Part shown: one piece after another, positions 19,143-27,691 of the stretch
How positions within the stretch are numbered: the first letter of the stretch is position 1
Layout: the number at the start of each line of letters is the position of its first letter
From: Vibrio splendidus 12E03
Lineage (GTDB): Bacteria; Pseudomonadota; Gammaproteobacteria; Enterobacterales; Vibrionaceae
Assembly: GCF_000272105.2 (NCBI RefSeq)
Contig: NZ_AJZD02000021.1
Coordinates: forward strand, 1 to 64,000
Direction of reading: 5' to 3'
Length of the DNA: 64,000 nt
Position numbers and translations under genes: made by a program
The notes under the pieces: generated by a model
Seen by the model: the letters and a program-made list of their open reading frames with translations, nothing else
Databases searched by the model: none
What the model was told of the DNA's origin: nothing

Positions 19143-19174
19143 AAAAAATAGCCCCTTAAAAAAGGAGCTATCTA
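19143..19174 (-). terminator. Attenuator-like terminator between rph and pyrE
   Basis: On the minus strand AAGATAGCTCCTT-like and AAGGGGCTAT arms close a T-rich loop, and the stem is followed by a run of T. One pair is U-G in this direction but an A-C mismatch on the plus strand, so it is oriented for the rph-pyrE transcript. The stem begins about 7 bases behind the rph stop, the geometry of the E. coli pyrE attenuator. Confidence 0.8.
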
Positions 19175-19178
19175 AAAA

Positions 19179-19895
19179 CTATTCTGCTAACGCCGACTTC
19201 TGCGCTTCAACAATATCAGCAATGCCCTTATTCGCTAGGGCTAAAAGCTGCATCAACTCTTCGTGGCTGAACGGTTCGCCTTCTGCGGTACCTTGAATCT
19301 CAATCATCTTACCGTCTTCCGTCATTACAACGTTCATGTCGGTATCGGCTGCTGAGTCTTCAACGTACTCAAGGTCACACAGTGCTTGTGCACCAACGAT
19401 GCCCACTGAAACTGCCGCTACGTGGCCTTTCATTGGGTTCTTTTTCAGTTTGCCGCTTGCTAGTAGGCTGTTGATAGCATCAGCCATTGCAACGCTTGCA
19501 CCTGAGATAGAAGCAGTACGAGTACCGCCGTCTGCTTGGATAACATCACAATCGACAGTGATCATAATTTCACCCATTACTTTCAGATCAACAACAGCAC
19601 GTAGGCTACGAGCGATCAGACGTTGGATTTCCATCGTACGACCACCTTGCTTGCCGCTCGCCGCTTCACGACGGTTACGAGTGTGCGTTGCACGTGGCAG
19701 CATGCCGTATTCAGCCGTTACCCAACCCTTTCCTTGGCCTTTTAACCAACGCGGTACGTTTTCTTCTACCGTCGCATTACATAGAACTTTAGTGTTGCCG
19801 AACTCAACTAATACAGAACCTTCAGCATAAGCTGTGTAGTTACGAGTAATTTTAATTGGACGAATTTGATCTACAGCGCGGTCATTTGGACGCAT
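19179..19895 (-). CDS. rph: Ribonuclease PH
   Basis: 238 residues. It is a phosphate-dependent 3'-5' exoribonuclease that trims tRNA precursors and works in RNA turnover. [40 protein letters not shown] and the catalytic-site segment [19 protein letters not shown] are standard RNase PH sequence, and the length is complete, unlike the frameshifted rph of E. coli K-12. It is divergent from yicC and upstream of pyrE; its translation may control readthrough of the adjoining attenuator. Confidence 0.96.
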   Translation of the reverse strand: MRPNDRAVDQIRPIKITRNYTAYAEGSVLVEFGNTKVLCNATVEENVPRWLKGQGKGWVTAEYGMLPRATHTRNRREAASGKQGGRTMEIQRLIARSLRAVVDLKVMGEIMITVDCDVIQADGGTRTASISGASVAMADAINSLLASGKLKKNPMKGHVAAVSVGIVGAQALCDLEYVEDSAADTDMNVVMTEDGKMIEIQGTAEGEPFSHEELMQLLALANKGIADIVEAQKSALAE

Positions 19896-20143
19896 TGGTA
19901 TCTACCTTATTAACAGTCTGAAGTGATTTACTATCGAAAGAGTGCATCACCTAAGAAAGGGGTGAGACAGTTTTGATTGGGGCAAGATTATATAGCAGTT
20001 TATCGTGCAAATCTATTTACCGTTCAAAGCTATTTATCACGAAAGGCTATTTATAGTGAAAAGCGACAGGCTTCGAGAGCACACCATATCGTGATACTAT
20101 GCGTGCGCGTTATTTTCAGAATGATAAAAGACAGGAAAATTCG

Positions 20144-21010
20144 ATGATTTATAGTATGACCGCGTACGCACGCAAAGAAGTAAAAGGCGATTGGGGCAGC
20201 GCAGTATGGGAAATCCGTAGTGTAAACCAACGCTACCTAGAAACTTACTTCCGTATGCCAGAACAGTTCCGTGGTTTAGAGCCAATCCTACGCGAGCGTT
20301 TCCGTAAGCGCCTAGCGCGCGGCAAGGTAGAATGTAACCTACGCTTTGAAGCAAACCCTGCAGCAAAGGGCGAGCTAAGCATTAACGAAGGTTTGGCTCA
20401 GCAAGTAATCAATGCTGCGAACCAAGTTATGACGATGACTGGCGAAGAAAGCCGCCTGAACCCATTCCAAGTGATGAACTGGCCTGGTGTGATGGAAACG
20501 CCAGAGCAAGACATGGATGCTATTAACAAAGACCTGCTAGACGCATTCAACGATGCAATCGCAGAGTTCATTGACGCTCGTGCTCGTGAAGGTGAGAACA
20601 TGAAGGCGCTAATCGTACAGCGCTTAGATGCGATCACTGAAGAAGTCGTGAAAGTTCGTGCACGCATGCCTGAGATCCTAGAGTGGCAACGTGAGCGTCT
20701 TCTTACCAAGTTTGAAGATGCAAAAATTGAGCTTGAAGGTTCTCGCGTTGAGCAAGAGCTTATCCTACTAGCGCAGAAGTCAGACGTAGCAGAAGAGTTA
20801 GACCGTCTAGACTCTCACGTGAAAGAAGCGAATGTCGTATTGAAGAAAGGTGGCGCTTGTGGCCGTAAGCTAGACTTCATGATGCAAGAGTTCAACCGTG
20901 AGTCAAACACGCTAGCGTCTAAGTCTATCAGCACAGACATCACAGCATCAGGCGTAGAGCTTAAAGTTCTTATTGAACAGATGCGTGAGCAGATCCAGAA
21001 CATTGAATAA
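20144..21010 (+). CDS. yicC: YicC family endoribonuclease
   Basis: 288 residues from MIYSMTAYARKEVKGDWG. The frame continues 15 codons upstream, but the YicC N-terminus is conserved and an ACAGGA lies 8 bases before the ATG at 20144. SVNQRYLETYFRMPEQFRGLE and the C-terminal KLDFMMQEFNRESNTLASKS block are family hallmarks. In E. coli YicC has been described as a metal-dependent endoribonuclease acting on small RNAs such as RyhB. It is divergent from rph, as in E. coli. Confidence 0.93.
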   Translation: MIYSMTAYARKEVKGDWGSAVWEIRSVNQRYLETYFRMPEQFRGLEPILRERFRKRLARGKVECNLRFEANPAAKGELSINEGLAQQVINAANQVMTMTGEESRLNPFQVMNWPGVMETPEQDMDAINKDLLDAFNDAIAEFIDARAREGENMKALIVQRLDAITEEVVKVRARMPEILEWQRERLLTKFEDAKIELEGSRVEQELILLAQKSDVAEELDRLDSHVKEANVVLKKGGACGRKLDFMMQEFNRESNTLASKSISTDITASGVELKVLIEQMREQIQNIE

Positions 21011-21075
21011 CAGTTTGTCAGTAACACACTGTGAATAGCCATTATTAGCTTAATCAGTGTTGATTAGATCAAGAT

Positions 21076-21103
21076 AAGCTCCTAGTTTTAGGGGCTTTTT
21101 TTT
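21076..21103 (+). terminator. Terminator of yicC
   Basis: AAGCTCCTA and TAGGGGCTT arms followed by eight T, about 65 bases behind the yicC stop. The rest of the 302-base gap to the cold-shock gene (21104-21312) shows an imperfect GCAAGTTGC/GCAACCTGC hairpin at 21280-21300 and otherwise nothing I can assign. Confidence 0.85.
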
Positions 21104-21312
21104 ATGGATACAATAATGACAATCAGGATGAGTAAGTTGAGCAGGTTGTTACGCAGGAGATTTGTTTGGAGCAAGATATCGATACAGCTATAGATAAAAC
21201 AGAGAAGCGGATGTAACAAAGGATTTTAGAATATTTTGAGGGGGATATTGCAGGTGGAACTAGAGGAGAAAGTGACGCAAGTTGCTAATGCAACCTGCGC
21301 CGACTTAAAATC

Positions 21313-21525
21313 TTATAGAGCTACAACGTTTGCAGCTTGAAGACCTTTTTGGCCTTGCTCTACTTCGAAAGACACTTGTTGGCCTTCTTTAAGAGTCTTG
21401 AAACCTTCAGAAGCGATTGCACGGAAGTGTACGAATACGTCAGCGCCGCCGTTGTCTTGAGTTAGGAAACCGAAGCCTTTCTCTTCGTTAAACCATTTTA
21501 CTACGCCGTTTACTTTGTTAGACAT
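21313..21525 (-). CDS. CspA-family cold-shock protein
   Basis: 70 residues from [20 protein letters not shown]. The two RNA-binding motifs are present: KGFGF (RNP1, around residues 16-20) and DVFVHF (RNP2, around 29-34). It is a single-stranded nucleic-acid chaperone that melts mRNA structures. The frame continues 13 codons upstream, but AAGGGA six bases before the ATG at 21525 and family length fix the start. The leader before it is long and A/T-rich (21526 to beyond 21700), as in cold-regulated csp mRNAs. Which csp paralog this is cannot be told from sequence alone. Confidence 0.95.
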   Translation of the reverse strand: MSNKVNGVVKWFNEEKGFGFLTQDNGGADVFVHFRAIASEGFKTLKEGQQVSFEVEQGQKGLQAANVVAL

Positions 21526-21782
21526 GATGTGTCCCTTATATAAAAATAAAAAATTAATCGCCAAAAGTGCGATGCGCTGAAAGCTTGAATTATTTAATGT
21601 ATCTATGAAGCTAAGGGAAACACTGAGAATAACAATGAAGCAATACTAAGGGTTCTACTTTACAACTGGATGTTTCATTTAATAACCCTGAGAACAGAGC
21701 GACGCCATTCTTGGTGATCTGAGCCTGCTTGTAAAGCGTTATTTGGACAATTTGATGTTTTTTTGCTCAACCGACTTAAATT

Positions 21783-21811
21783 AAAAGCCCAACGATATCG
21801 TTGGGCTTCAT
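21783..21811 (-). terminator. Terminator of psiE
   Basis: AAGCCCAACGA and TCGTTGGGCTT arms with a T run on the minus strand, about 30 bases behind the psiE stop. Confidence 0.8.
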
Positions 21812-21836
21812 TTATAAAACTTTAACCTTCAAAGTG

Positions 21837-22262
21837 TTACTCATCTGGCTGCTTGGTTCTAAGGTCTACATACGGCCAATAATGATGTCCAACACGAATC
21901 AACAATGTTGCCGCGGCCAAGATAAATGCTGCTAAAGATAACCAAACGATCAATACCGCATCGAGTTCTTTCATGCCCAAAGTGATATAACGAGCAATCG
22001 CCATCATCGCGATATAGATTGGGTATCGTACAGGGATCTTACCGTTCATCACAAACTGCTGAACCATCGCCAACACTTCTAAATAGATAAACATCAGCAG
22101 AATGTCGGTCAATTGCACTCGGCGTTCAGCGAAGACATGCATGAACTCTTCGACCATCGCAAACAAGGTCGCGAGCGTGATCGCCACCAGCAGTACCGCT
22201 TCCATAATGTGGAATACTTTTAAAAACGGCTTACTAAAAGATTTAGGTAAGTGAGAAGGCAT
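21837..22262 (-). CDS. psiE: PsiE family phosphate-starvation-inducible membrane protein
   Basis: 141 residues. Four hydrophobic segments (AVLLVAITLATLFAMV, ILLMFIYLEVLAMV, YPIYIAMMAIARYI, VLIVWLSLAAFILAAATLLI) and the sequence of the second and third match PsiE, an inner-membrane protein of unknown activity named from its induction by phosphate starvation in E. coli. AAGAG five bases before the ATG at 22262 supports that start over a GTG at 22268. Monocistronic, with its own terminator. No Pho box was identified. Confidence 0.88.
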   Translation of the reverse strand: MPSHLPKSFSKPFLKVFHIMEAVLLVAITLATLFAMVEEFMHVFAERRVQLTDILLMFIYLEVLAMVQQFVMNGKIPVRYPIYIAMMAIARYITLGMKELDAVLIVWLSLAAFILAAATLLIRVGHHYWPYVDLRTKQPDE

Positions 22263-22454
22263 AGTCACTCTTCAAGAAATAATTAATCCAGTCTCTACAA
22301 TAGCATGCATCAATATAAGTCGCGTACTCTCAAAGCATTAACGCCATCAATTGCACACGCTATAGAGAAGCAACAGATACAAAAATGGCCCCACATTCAC
22401 TGCAGAGCCATCTGTTTGTCTTTTACTTAGCGACTTCTTAGTGGCTAATTAGCC

Positions 22455-23825
22455 TTAAAGCAGAATCAGGTAAGTTAAGAACACCACACACAGGCCGTAG
22501 ATAAGCGGGTGTACTTCTTTGCGCTTACCTGCGACAACCATCGTAAATGCGTAGCTGATGAAACCCATCGCCATGCCGTTTGCTGGTGAGAAGCTTAAAA
22601 CAGTGAACATGATGGTGAAGAAAGCCGCAATGCGTGACTCTTTCTTTTCCCAGTTAATCTGACCAAGGCGACCGACCATGTAAATGCCTACTACTACCAT
22701 CGCAGGCGCAACCATAGCTGCCGAGAAGATAGAGAAGATTGGGTATAGGAATAGCGAGATTAGGAACAGACCAGCAACCATCACCGCTGCTAAGCCCGTT
22801 TTTGCACCTTGAGAAGAAGCGATGCCAGACTCAGAGAACGCAGTGATCGATGTGGTACCAAGAATAGAGCCAATCACAGTACCGCCCGCATCTGCCACTA
22901 GAGCCGATTTCGCGTTTGGCACCTTACCGTCTTTATCGATGATGCCCGCATCACGGCCAACGCCGACAATGGTGCTCAAGCCATCAAAGAAATCGACAAT
23001 CAAGAAGATAAGTACGATGAACAGTAGGTCGAACATTTTCTCTGGCGTGAAAGCAGAGAAATCGAAGATAGCGCCAAAGCTGCCAGCCATACTTGGTGGC
23101 ATAGCAGTGAACTGTTCTGGGATTGGTGCATTTGAAGTGCCCATGAAGACGTCAGCAAGAATCGTCAACACAATAGCTGAAACGAACGAGATGAACGTTG
23201 CTAGCTTGATGTCACGAACCATACAACCCAATGCGATAAAGATACTCACGTAAGCGATGATCACTTTTGGATCGGAAATGTCGCCTAAGCCAACCAATAC
23301 GAATGGGTTAGAAACGATGATGCCCGCATTCTTAAGACCTAAGAAAGCAATGAACAGTCCGAGAGACACGGTGATCGCCAACTTCAAATCTTCAGGAATC
23401 GATTCAATCATCGATTTACGAATATTGGTTAACGAGAACGCGAGGTACAGGATACCTGACAGGAAGATGCCGAACAGCGCCTCATTCCAAAGTACCGCGA
23501 CTGAACCACTCAATAGTAAGCCTTTGAAGAAGCCGTTCATGCTCATGCCCGGCGCAAGCATCACTGGGTAGTTGCCCCAAATGCCCATAATTAGGGTTGC
23601 GATTGCCGCAGACAGAGCTGTTGCAGTAAACACGGCACCTTTGTCCATGCCTGGAATATCACCCAAAATTGCTGGGTTAACCGCCAGAATGTAACTCATC
23701 GCCAAGAAAGTAATGAAACCCGCGTACAGCTCAGTGCCAATCGTGGTTTTTCTTTCAGTGATTTTAAACATCGAATCAAGCGAGCCAGAGGTGTTCTGGG
23801 CTTTCAGGGTGGAATCGGTACTCAC
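22455..23825 (-). CDS. NCS2/AzgA-type purine (guanine/hypoxanthine) permease
   Basis: 456 residues starting at a GTG. About 12-14 hydrophobic segments; GTELYAGFITFLAMSYILAVNP, APGMSMNGFF and FLIVDFFDGLSTIVGVG with GGTVIGSILGTTSITAFSESG are signatures of the AzgA branch of NCS2 transporters (E. coli GhxP/AdeP, Bacillus PbuG), proton symporters for nucleobases in the inner membrane. The riboswitch aptamer upstream carries a cytosine at the specificity position, which points to guanine or hypoxanthine rather than adenine. Monocistronic, with a promoter at 23983-24010. Confidence 0.92.
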   Translation of the reverse strand: MSTDSTLKAQNTSGSLDSMFKITERKTTIGTELYAGFITFLAMSYILAVNPAILGDIPGMDKGAVFTATALSAAIATLIMGIWGNYPVMLAPGMSMNGFFKGLLLSGSVAVLWNEALFGIFLSGILYLAFSLTNIRKSMIESIPEDLKLAITVSLGLFIAFLGLKNAGIIVSNPFVLVGLGDISDPKVIIAYVSIFIALGCMVRDIKLATFISFVSAIVLTILADVFMGTSNAPIPEQFTAMPPSMAGSFGAIFDFSAFTPEKMFDLLFIVLIFLIVDFFDGLSTIVGVGRDAGIIDKDGKVPNAKSALVADAGGTVIGSILGTTSITAFSESGIASSQGAKTGLAAVMVAGLFLISLFLYPIFSIFSAAMVAPAMVVVGIYMVGRLGQINWEKKESRIAAFFTIMFTVLSFSPANGMAMGFISYAFTMVVAGKRKEVHPLIYGLCVVFLTYLILL

Positions 23826-23899
23826 AACAAAACCTATGCAATAAATTAAGAATTTGGTGATTCAAATGCTGTGAGAATAGAGAGGTCTCTACACTAAAA

Positions 23900-23966
23900 A
23901 CTGTAGTCACCAAGGTAGGCTCGGTAGTAGAAACATCTAGTCCATATCACTAGATATATACAGCAT
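23900..23966 (-). promoter_or_regulatory. Purine riboswitch aptamer, guanine/hypoxanthine class
   Basis: On the minus strand: P1 CTGTA/TACAG, P2 TCTAGT/ACTAGA enclosing the loop GATATGG, the invariant joining sequence TGTTTCTAC, P3 ACCGAG/CTTGGT, and GACTAC closing into P1. These match the purine riboswitch (xpt/add) consensus. The base corresponding to position 74 is C, the guanine/hypoxanthine type. The P3 loop (CCTAC) is shorter than the usual seven bases. ACAGCATT at 23865-23872 is a perfect complement of the AATGCTGT that opens P1, a possible switch partner. The leader between the aptamer and the permease GTG is about 75 bases with no obvious T-run terminator. Confidence 0.85.
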
Positions 23967-23982
23967 TTAATCGTTTGCGCGG

Positions 23983-24010
23983 ATTGTAAGGGTTGAGATT
24001 AAAACTTCAA
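23983..24010 (-). promoter_or_regulatory. Sigma-70 promoter of the riboswitch and permease
   Basis: TTGAAG and TACAAT separated by 16 bases on the minus strand, with the aptamer starting roughly ten bases after the expected start site. The remaining gap to gmk (24011-24331) holds the gmk promoter region, which I could not place precisely. Confidence 0.6.
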
Positions 24011-24331
24011 CAAATTTTGTCCAGATCACATAAAAAAGTACCGATGACGAGTCATTACATTTATACAAAGATCTTTGAGAAGATCATTCGCTAATAAATA
24101 ACGATCAAGCCAGTTGTTCTCAATCATCTAAATATGCTACTCTTCGCCTCCATTTTTCTGACCTAATTTTCACCAGTTGCTTCTATTAGTTTTACTCGTT
24201 ATCTCTTTATAGACGTAACCAACGGAACAATTAGTAGATGCACCATCGGAACAAAAATTAGAGTCAGTGCTATCTTTTAAAGTGTAGGTTTATTGCCTTC
24301 ACTCAATCCAACCAACAGTGGAAATATACAG

Positions 24332-24955
24332 ATGGGCAAAGGTACTCTTTACATCGTATCTGCACCTAGTGGCGCAGGTAAGTCGAGCTTGATCTCAGCA
24401 ATGCTAGAAACCAATCCAACCTACGCAATGAAGGTATCTGTTTCACACACCACTCGCGGTATGCGCCCTGGTGAAGAAAATGGTGTTCACTACCACTTCG
24501 TAGAAAAGCATCATTTTGAAGACCTTATTACTAAAGGTGAGTTCCTAGAGTACGCTGAAGTGTTCGGCAACTACTACGGTACTTCACGCGTTTGGATTGA
24601 AGAAAACCTAAACCGCGGTATCGATGTATTCCTAGATATCGACTGGCAAGGTGCTCGTCAGATCCGTGAACAAATGCCTCAAGCGAAGAGTGTCTTCATT
24701 CTTCCACCATCAAATGGTGAACTAGAGCGTCGTTTAAATGTTCGCGGTCAAGACAGCGACGAAGTTATTGCGAAACGCATGAGCGAAGCAAAATCAGAGA
24801 TTTCTCACTACGCAGAATATGATTATGTGATCGTGAATGACGACTTTGATGCAGCCCTAATGGACTTCAGAGCTATCATTCGTGCGGAGCGCTTGAAAGA
24901 AGATAAGCAAGCAGCGAAATACAGCGGCATGCTTACTGCTTTATTGGCGGAATAA
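24332..24955 (+). CDS. gmk: Guanylate kinase
   Basis: 207 residues from [20 protein letters not shown]. The frame begins 13 codons earlier at a TTG, but the family N-terminus and length match the ATG at 24332. It phosphorylates GMP to GDP. The P-loop (APSGAGKSS) is near residues 9-17, with [20 protein letters not shown], the GMP-binding region, and DWQGARQIR behind it. It is the first gene of gmk-rpoZ-spoT, which places GMP/GDP supply next to ppGpp metabolism. Confidence 0.97.
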   Translation: MGKGTLYIVSAPSGAGKSSLISAMLETNPTYAMKVSVSHTTRGMRPGEENGVHYHFVEKHHFEDLITKGEFLEYAEVFGNYYGTSRVWIEENLNRGIDVFLDIDWQGARQIREQMPQAKSVFILPPSNGELERRLNVRGQDSDEVIAKRMSEAKSEISHYAEYDYVIVNDDFDAALMDFRAIIRAERLKEDKQAAKYSGMLTALLAE

Positions 24956-25074
24956 TCTAGATCCCCTAGATTTTCCATTGAGATAAGTATACGGTGATCT
25001 AGAAAGTCTCTAGTTAAACTTGTATACTTTCTCGTCATCAAAAATTTATTAGTTAATTACTATTTGGAGTCCTC

Positions 25075-25347
25075 ATGGCACGCGTAACTGTTCAAGACGC
25101 TGTTGAAAAAGTTGGCAACCGTTTCGACCTAGTTCTTATTGCGGCTCGCCGCGCACGTCAAATGCAAACTGGCGGTAAAGATTCACTAGTGCCTGAAGAA
25201 AACGATAAGCCAACGGTTATCGCTCTTCGCGAAATCGAAGAAGGTCTTATCACTAAAGACGTACTAGATGCTCGTGAACGTCAAGAGCAACAAGAGCAAG
25301 AAGCGGCTGAACTTGCAGCAGTAAGCAGCATCGCTCACACTCGTTAA
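25075..25347 (+). CDS. rpoZ: RNA polymerase omega subunit
   Basis: 90 residues: [20 protein letters not shown] and [20 protein letters not shown] are the conserved omega core. It helps beta' fold and forms part of the ppGpp-binding site 1 on RNA polymerase, so its place directly before spoT, 39 bases away, is functionally coherent. GGAG lies 7 bases before the ATG. The C-terminal tail is rich in Glu and Gln. Confidence 0.97.
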   Translation: MARVTVQDAVEKVGNRFDLVLIAARRARQMQTGGKDSLVPEENDKPTVIALREIEEGLITKDVLDARERQEQQEQEAAELAAVSSIAHTR

Positions 25348-25386
25348 GAACGTCATTCGAACTAATTAACCTTCCGGGCCTTTAAT

Positions 25387-27513
25387 TTGTATCTATTCGA
25401 TAGCCTCAAAGACGTTGCCCAAGAATACCTAACAGAGCCTCAAATTGAGGCTCTGCGTCAATCTTATGTGGTAGCGAGAGACGCCCATGAAGGGCAAACC
25501 CGCTCAAGCGGTGAACCATACATTATCCACCCTGTAGCTGTTTCAAGAATCCTGGCAGAAATGCGTCTGGATATCGAAACCCTGCAAGCTGCTCTGCTTC
25601 ATGATGTCATCGAAGACTGTGATGTCACTAAAGAAGATCTAGAGGAAAAATTTGGCAATACCGTTGCTGAATTGGTTGATGGTGTATCTAAGCTGGATAA
25701 GCTTAAATTTCGTGATCGCAAAGAAGCGCAAGCAGAGAACTTCCGCAAGATGGTTCTCGCCATGGTGCAAGACATCCGCGTTATCTTGATCAAATTAGCT
25801 GACCGTACTCACAACATGCGCACGCTTGGGGCACTTCGTCCTGACAAAAAGCGTCGTATCGCTCGTGAAACCCTAGAGATTTATTCTCCACTAGCTCACC
25901 GTCTTGGTATTCATAACATCAAGACCGAACTAGAAGAGCTGGGCTTTGAAGCCCTCTATCCTAACCGTTATCGCGTACTTAAAAACGTAGTGAAAGCTGC
26001 GCGTGGTAACCGTAAGGAAATGATCCAACGTATCCATAGCGAAATTGAAGGCCGCCTTGAAGAGGTCGGTTTGCCTGCTCGCGTACTTGGTCGTGAAAAA
26101 AACCTGTTCTCCATCTACAACAAGATGAAAACCAAAGAGCAGCGCTTCCACACCATTATGGACATCTACGCTTTCCGCGTAGTGGTTGATACCCCAGATA
26201 CTTGTTATCGCGTACTTGGTCAGGCTCACAGCTTGTACAAGCCTCGTCCTGGCCGCATGAAAGATTACATCGCGGTACCAAAAGCCAACGGCTACCAATC
26301 TCTGCACACATCAATGATCGGCCCTCATGGGGTGCCAGTTGAGGTTCAGATCCGTACTGAAGATATGGATCAAATGGCAGACAAAGGCGTCGCGGCGCAC
26401 TGGTCTTACAAAGGCAACGGCTCACGCAGCAGTAATGGCACAACCGCACAGGTTAAAGCACAACGTTGGATGCAGAGCTTACTTGAGCTGCAACAAAGCG
26501 CGGGTAACTCATTCGAATTCATTGAAAACGTTAAATCTGATCTGTTCCCAGATGAGATCTTCGTGTTCACGCCGAAGGGTCGCATTGTCGAACTTCCTGC
26601 AGGCGCAACAGCGGTCGATTTTGCTTACGCGGTGCATACCGATGTCGGCAACATGTGTGTAGGTGCTCGTGTAGACATGAACCCTTACCCACTCAGCAAA
26701 TCGCTGAAAAACGGTCAAACGATTGAGATCATTAGTGCTCCGGGTGCACGTCCGAATGCAGCATGGCTCAACTACGTAGTGACCTCACGCGCTCGTACTA
26801 AAATCCGTCAGGTTCTAAAAACGATGCGCCGCGAAGAGTCGATTACCCTTGGTCGTCGTCTACTGAACCACGCACTTGGCGAACACTCGATTGGTGATAT
26901 CGGCCAAGAGAACGTTGAACATGTATTGTCTGATCTTCGTCTCGACAGCATTGAAGACTTGCTAGCGTCAATTGGTCTTGGTGAGCTGATGAGTATCGTG
27001 ATTGCTCGTCGCCTGCTAGGTGATGCTGACGAACTGACTGAAGTAGAAAACAACAGCGACACGCCTAGGAAGAAACTTCCAATCCGTGGTGCTGAAGGTC
27101 TACTGCTAACGTTCGCCAACTGTTGTCACCCGATTCCAGATGATCACATCATTGCCCATGTCTCTCCAGGTCGTGGCCTTGTGGTTCACCGTGAAACGTG
27201 TCCAAACGTTCGTGGTTACCAAAAAGAACCAGACAAGTACATGGCGGTGGAATGGTCTGACGATTACGACCAAGAGTTCACAGCTGAACTTCAGGTTGAT
27301 CTGCAGAACCACCAAGGTGCACTGGCTGAGTTAACTAACGTTATCTCGAAAACAGGCTCAAACATTCATGGTATTTCAACCGAAGAACGTGATGGACGCT
27401 TGTACACAGTGACAATCTTGCTGACCACCAAAGATCGTGTTCACCTTGCAAGTATTATGAAGAAGCTACGTGTGATGCCACACGCGCTGAAAGTAAGACG
27501 TCGTAAGAACTAA
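25387..27513 (+). CDS. spoT: Bifunctional (p)ppGpp synthetase/hydrolase SpoT
   Basis: 708 residues from a TTG start (YLFDSLKDVAQEYL), the same unusual start codon as E. coli spoT. The HD hydrolase domain is intact, with HPVAVSRILAEM and the HDVIED motif near residues 71-76; the synthetase region has GREKNLFSIYNKM and YKPRPGRMKDYIAVPKANGYQS; then the TGS domain (DEIFVFTPKGRIVELPAGAT), a CCHPIPDDHIIAH segment, and a C-terminal ACT domain. It degrades ppGpp and makes some in response to starvation. Operon with gmk and rpoZ; a terminator follows. trmH, which lies between spoT and recG in E. coli, is absent. Confidence 0.97.
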   Translation: MYLFDSLKDVAQEYLTEPQIEALRQSYVVARDAHEGQTRSSGEPYIIHPVAVSRILAEMRLDIETLQAALLHDVIEDCDVTKEDLEEKFGNTVAELVDGVSKLDKLKFRDRKEAQAENFRKMVLAMVQDIRVILIKLADRTHNMRTLGALRPDKKRRIARETLEIYSPLAHRLGIHNIKTELEELGFEALYPNRYRVLKNVVKAARGNRKEMIQRIHSEIEGRLEEVGLPARVLGREKNLFSIYNKMKTKEQRFHTIMDIYAFRVVVDTPDTCYRVLGQAHSLYKPRPGRMKDYIAVPKANGYQSLHTSMIGPHGVPVEVQIRTEDMDQMADKGVAAHWSYKGNGSRSSNGTTAQVKAQRWMQSLLELQQSAGNSFEFIENVKSDLFPDEIFVFTPKGRIVELPAGATAVDFAYAVHTDVGNMCVGARVDMNPYPLSKSLKNGQTIEIISAPGARPNAAWLNYVVTSRARTKIRQVLKTMRREESITLGRRLLNHALGEHSIGDIGQENVEHVLSDLRLDSIEDLLASIGLGELMSIVIARRLLGDADELTEVENNSDTPRKKLPIRGAEGLLLTFANCCHPIPDDHIIAHVSPGRGLVVHRETCPNVRGYQKEPDKYMAVEWSDDYDQEFTAELQVDLQNHQGALAELTNVISKTGSNIHGISTEERDGRLYTVTILLTTKDRVHLASIMKKLRVMPHALKVRRRKN

Positions 27514-27549
27514 CGTTCGAATTTGTTAGCAGCTTTGCTAAGAATTTAA

Positions 27550-27587
27550 ATCCCCTTAATGCTTTATCGCTTAAGGGGATTTTTTAT
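27550..27587 (+). terminator. Terminator of gmk-rpoZ-spoT
   Basis: ATCCCCTTAA and TTAAGGGGAT arms followed by six T, about 35 bases behind the spoT stop. Confidence 0.88.
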
Positions 27588-27691
27588 GTCTGCAATCCTA
27601 GAATTTCCCTAGCTTCATTCCATTCCTGCCTGTACAAAAATCCAGTAAAATGCTTGAATAGATTATCTCTCTTACGTTTATGAGCCTTGTT

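Noticed and set aside
21280..21302. Terminator of the cold-shock gene
   Set aside because: GCAGGTTGC/GCAACTTGC arms exist but have a mismatch and no T run follows on the minus strand.
26156..26449. 97-codon open frame antisense to spoT
   Set aside because: Shadow of spoT; the protein has no family resemblance.
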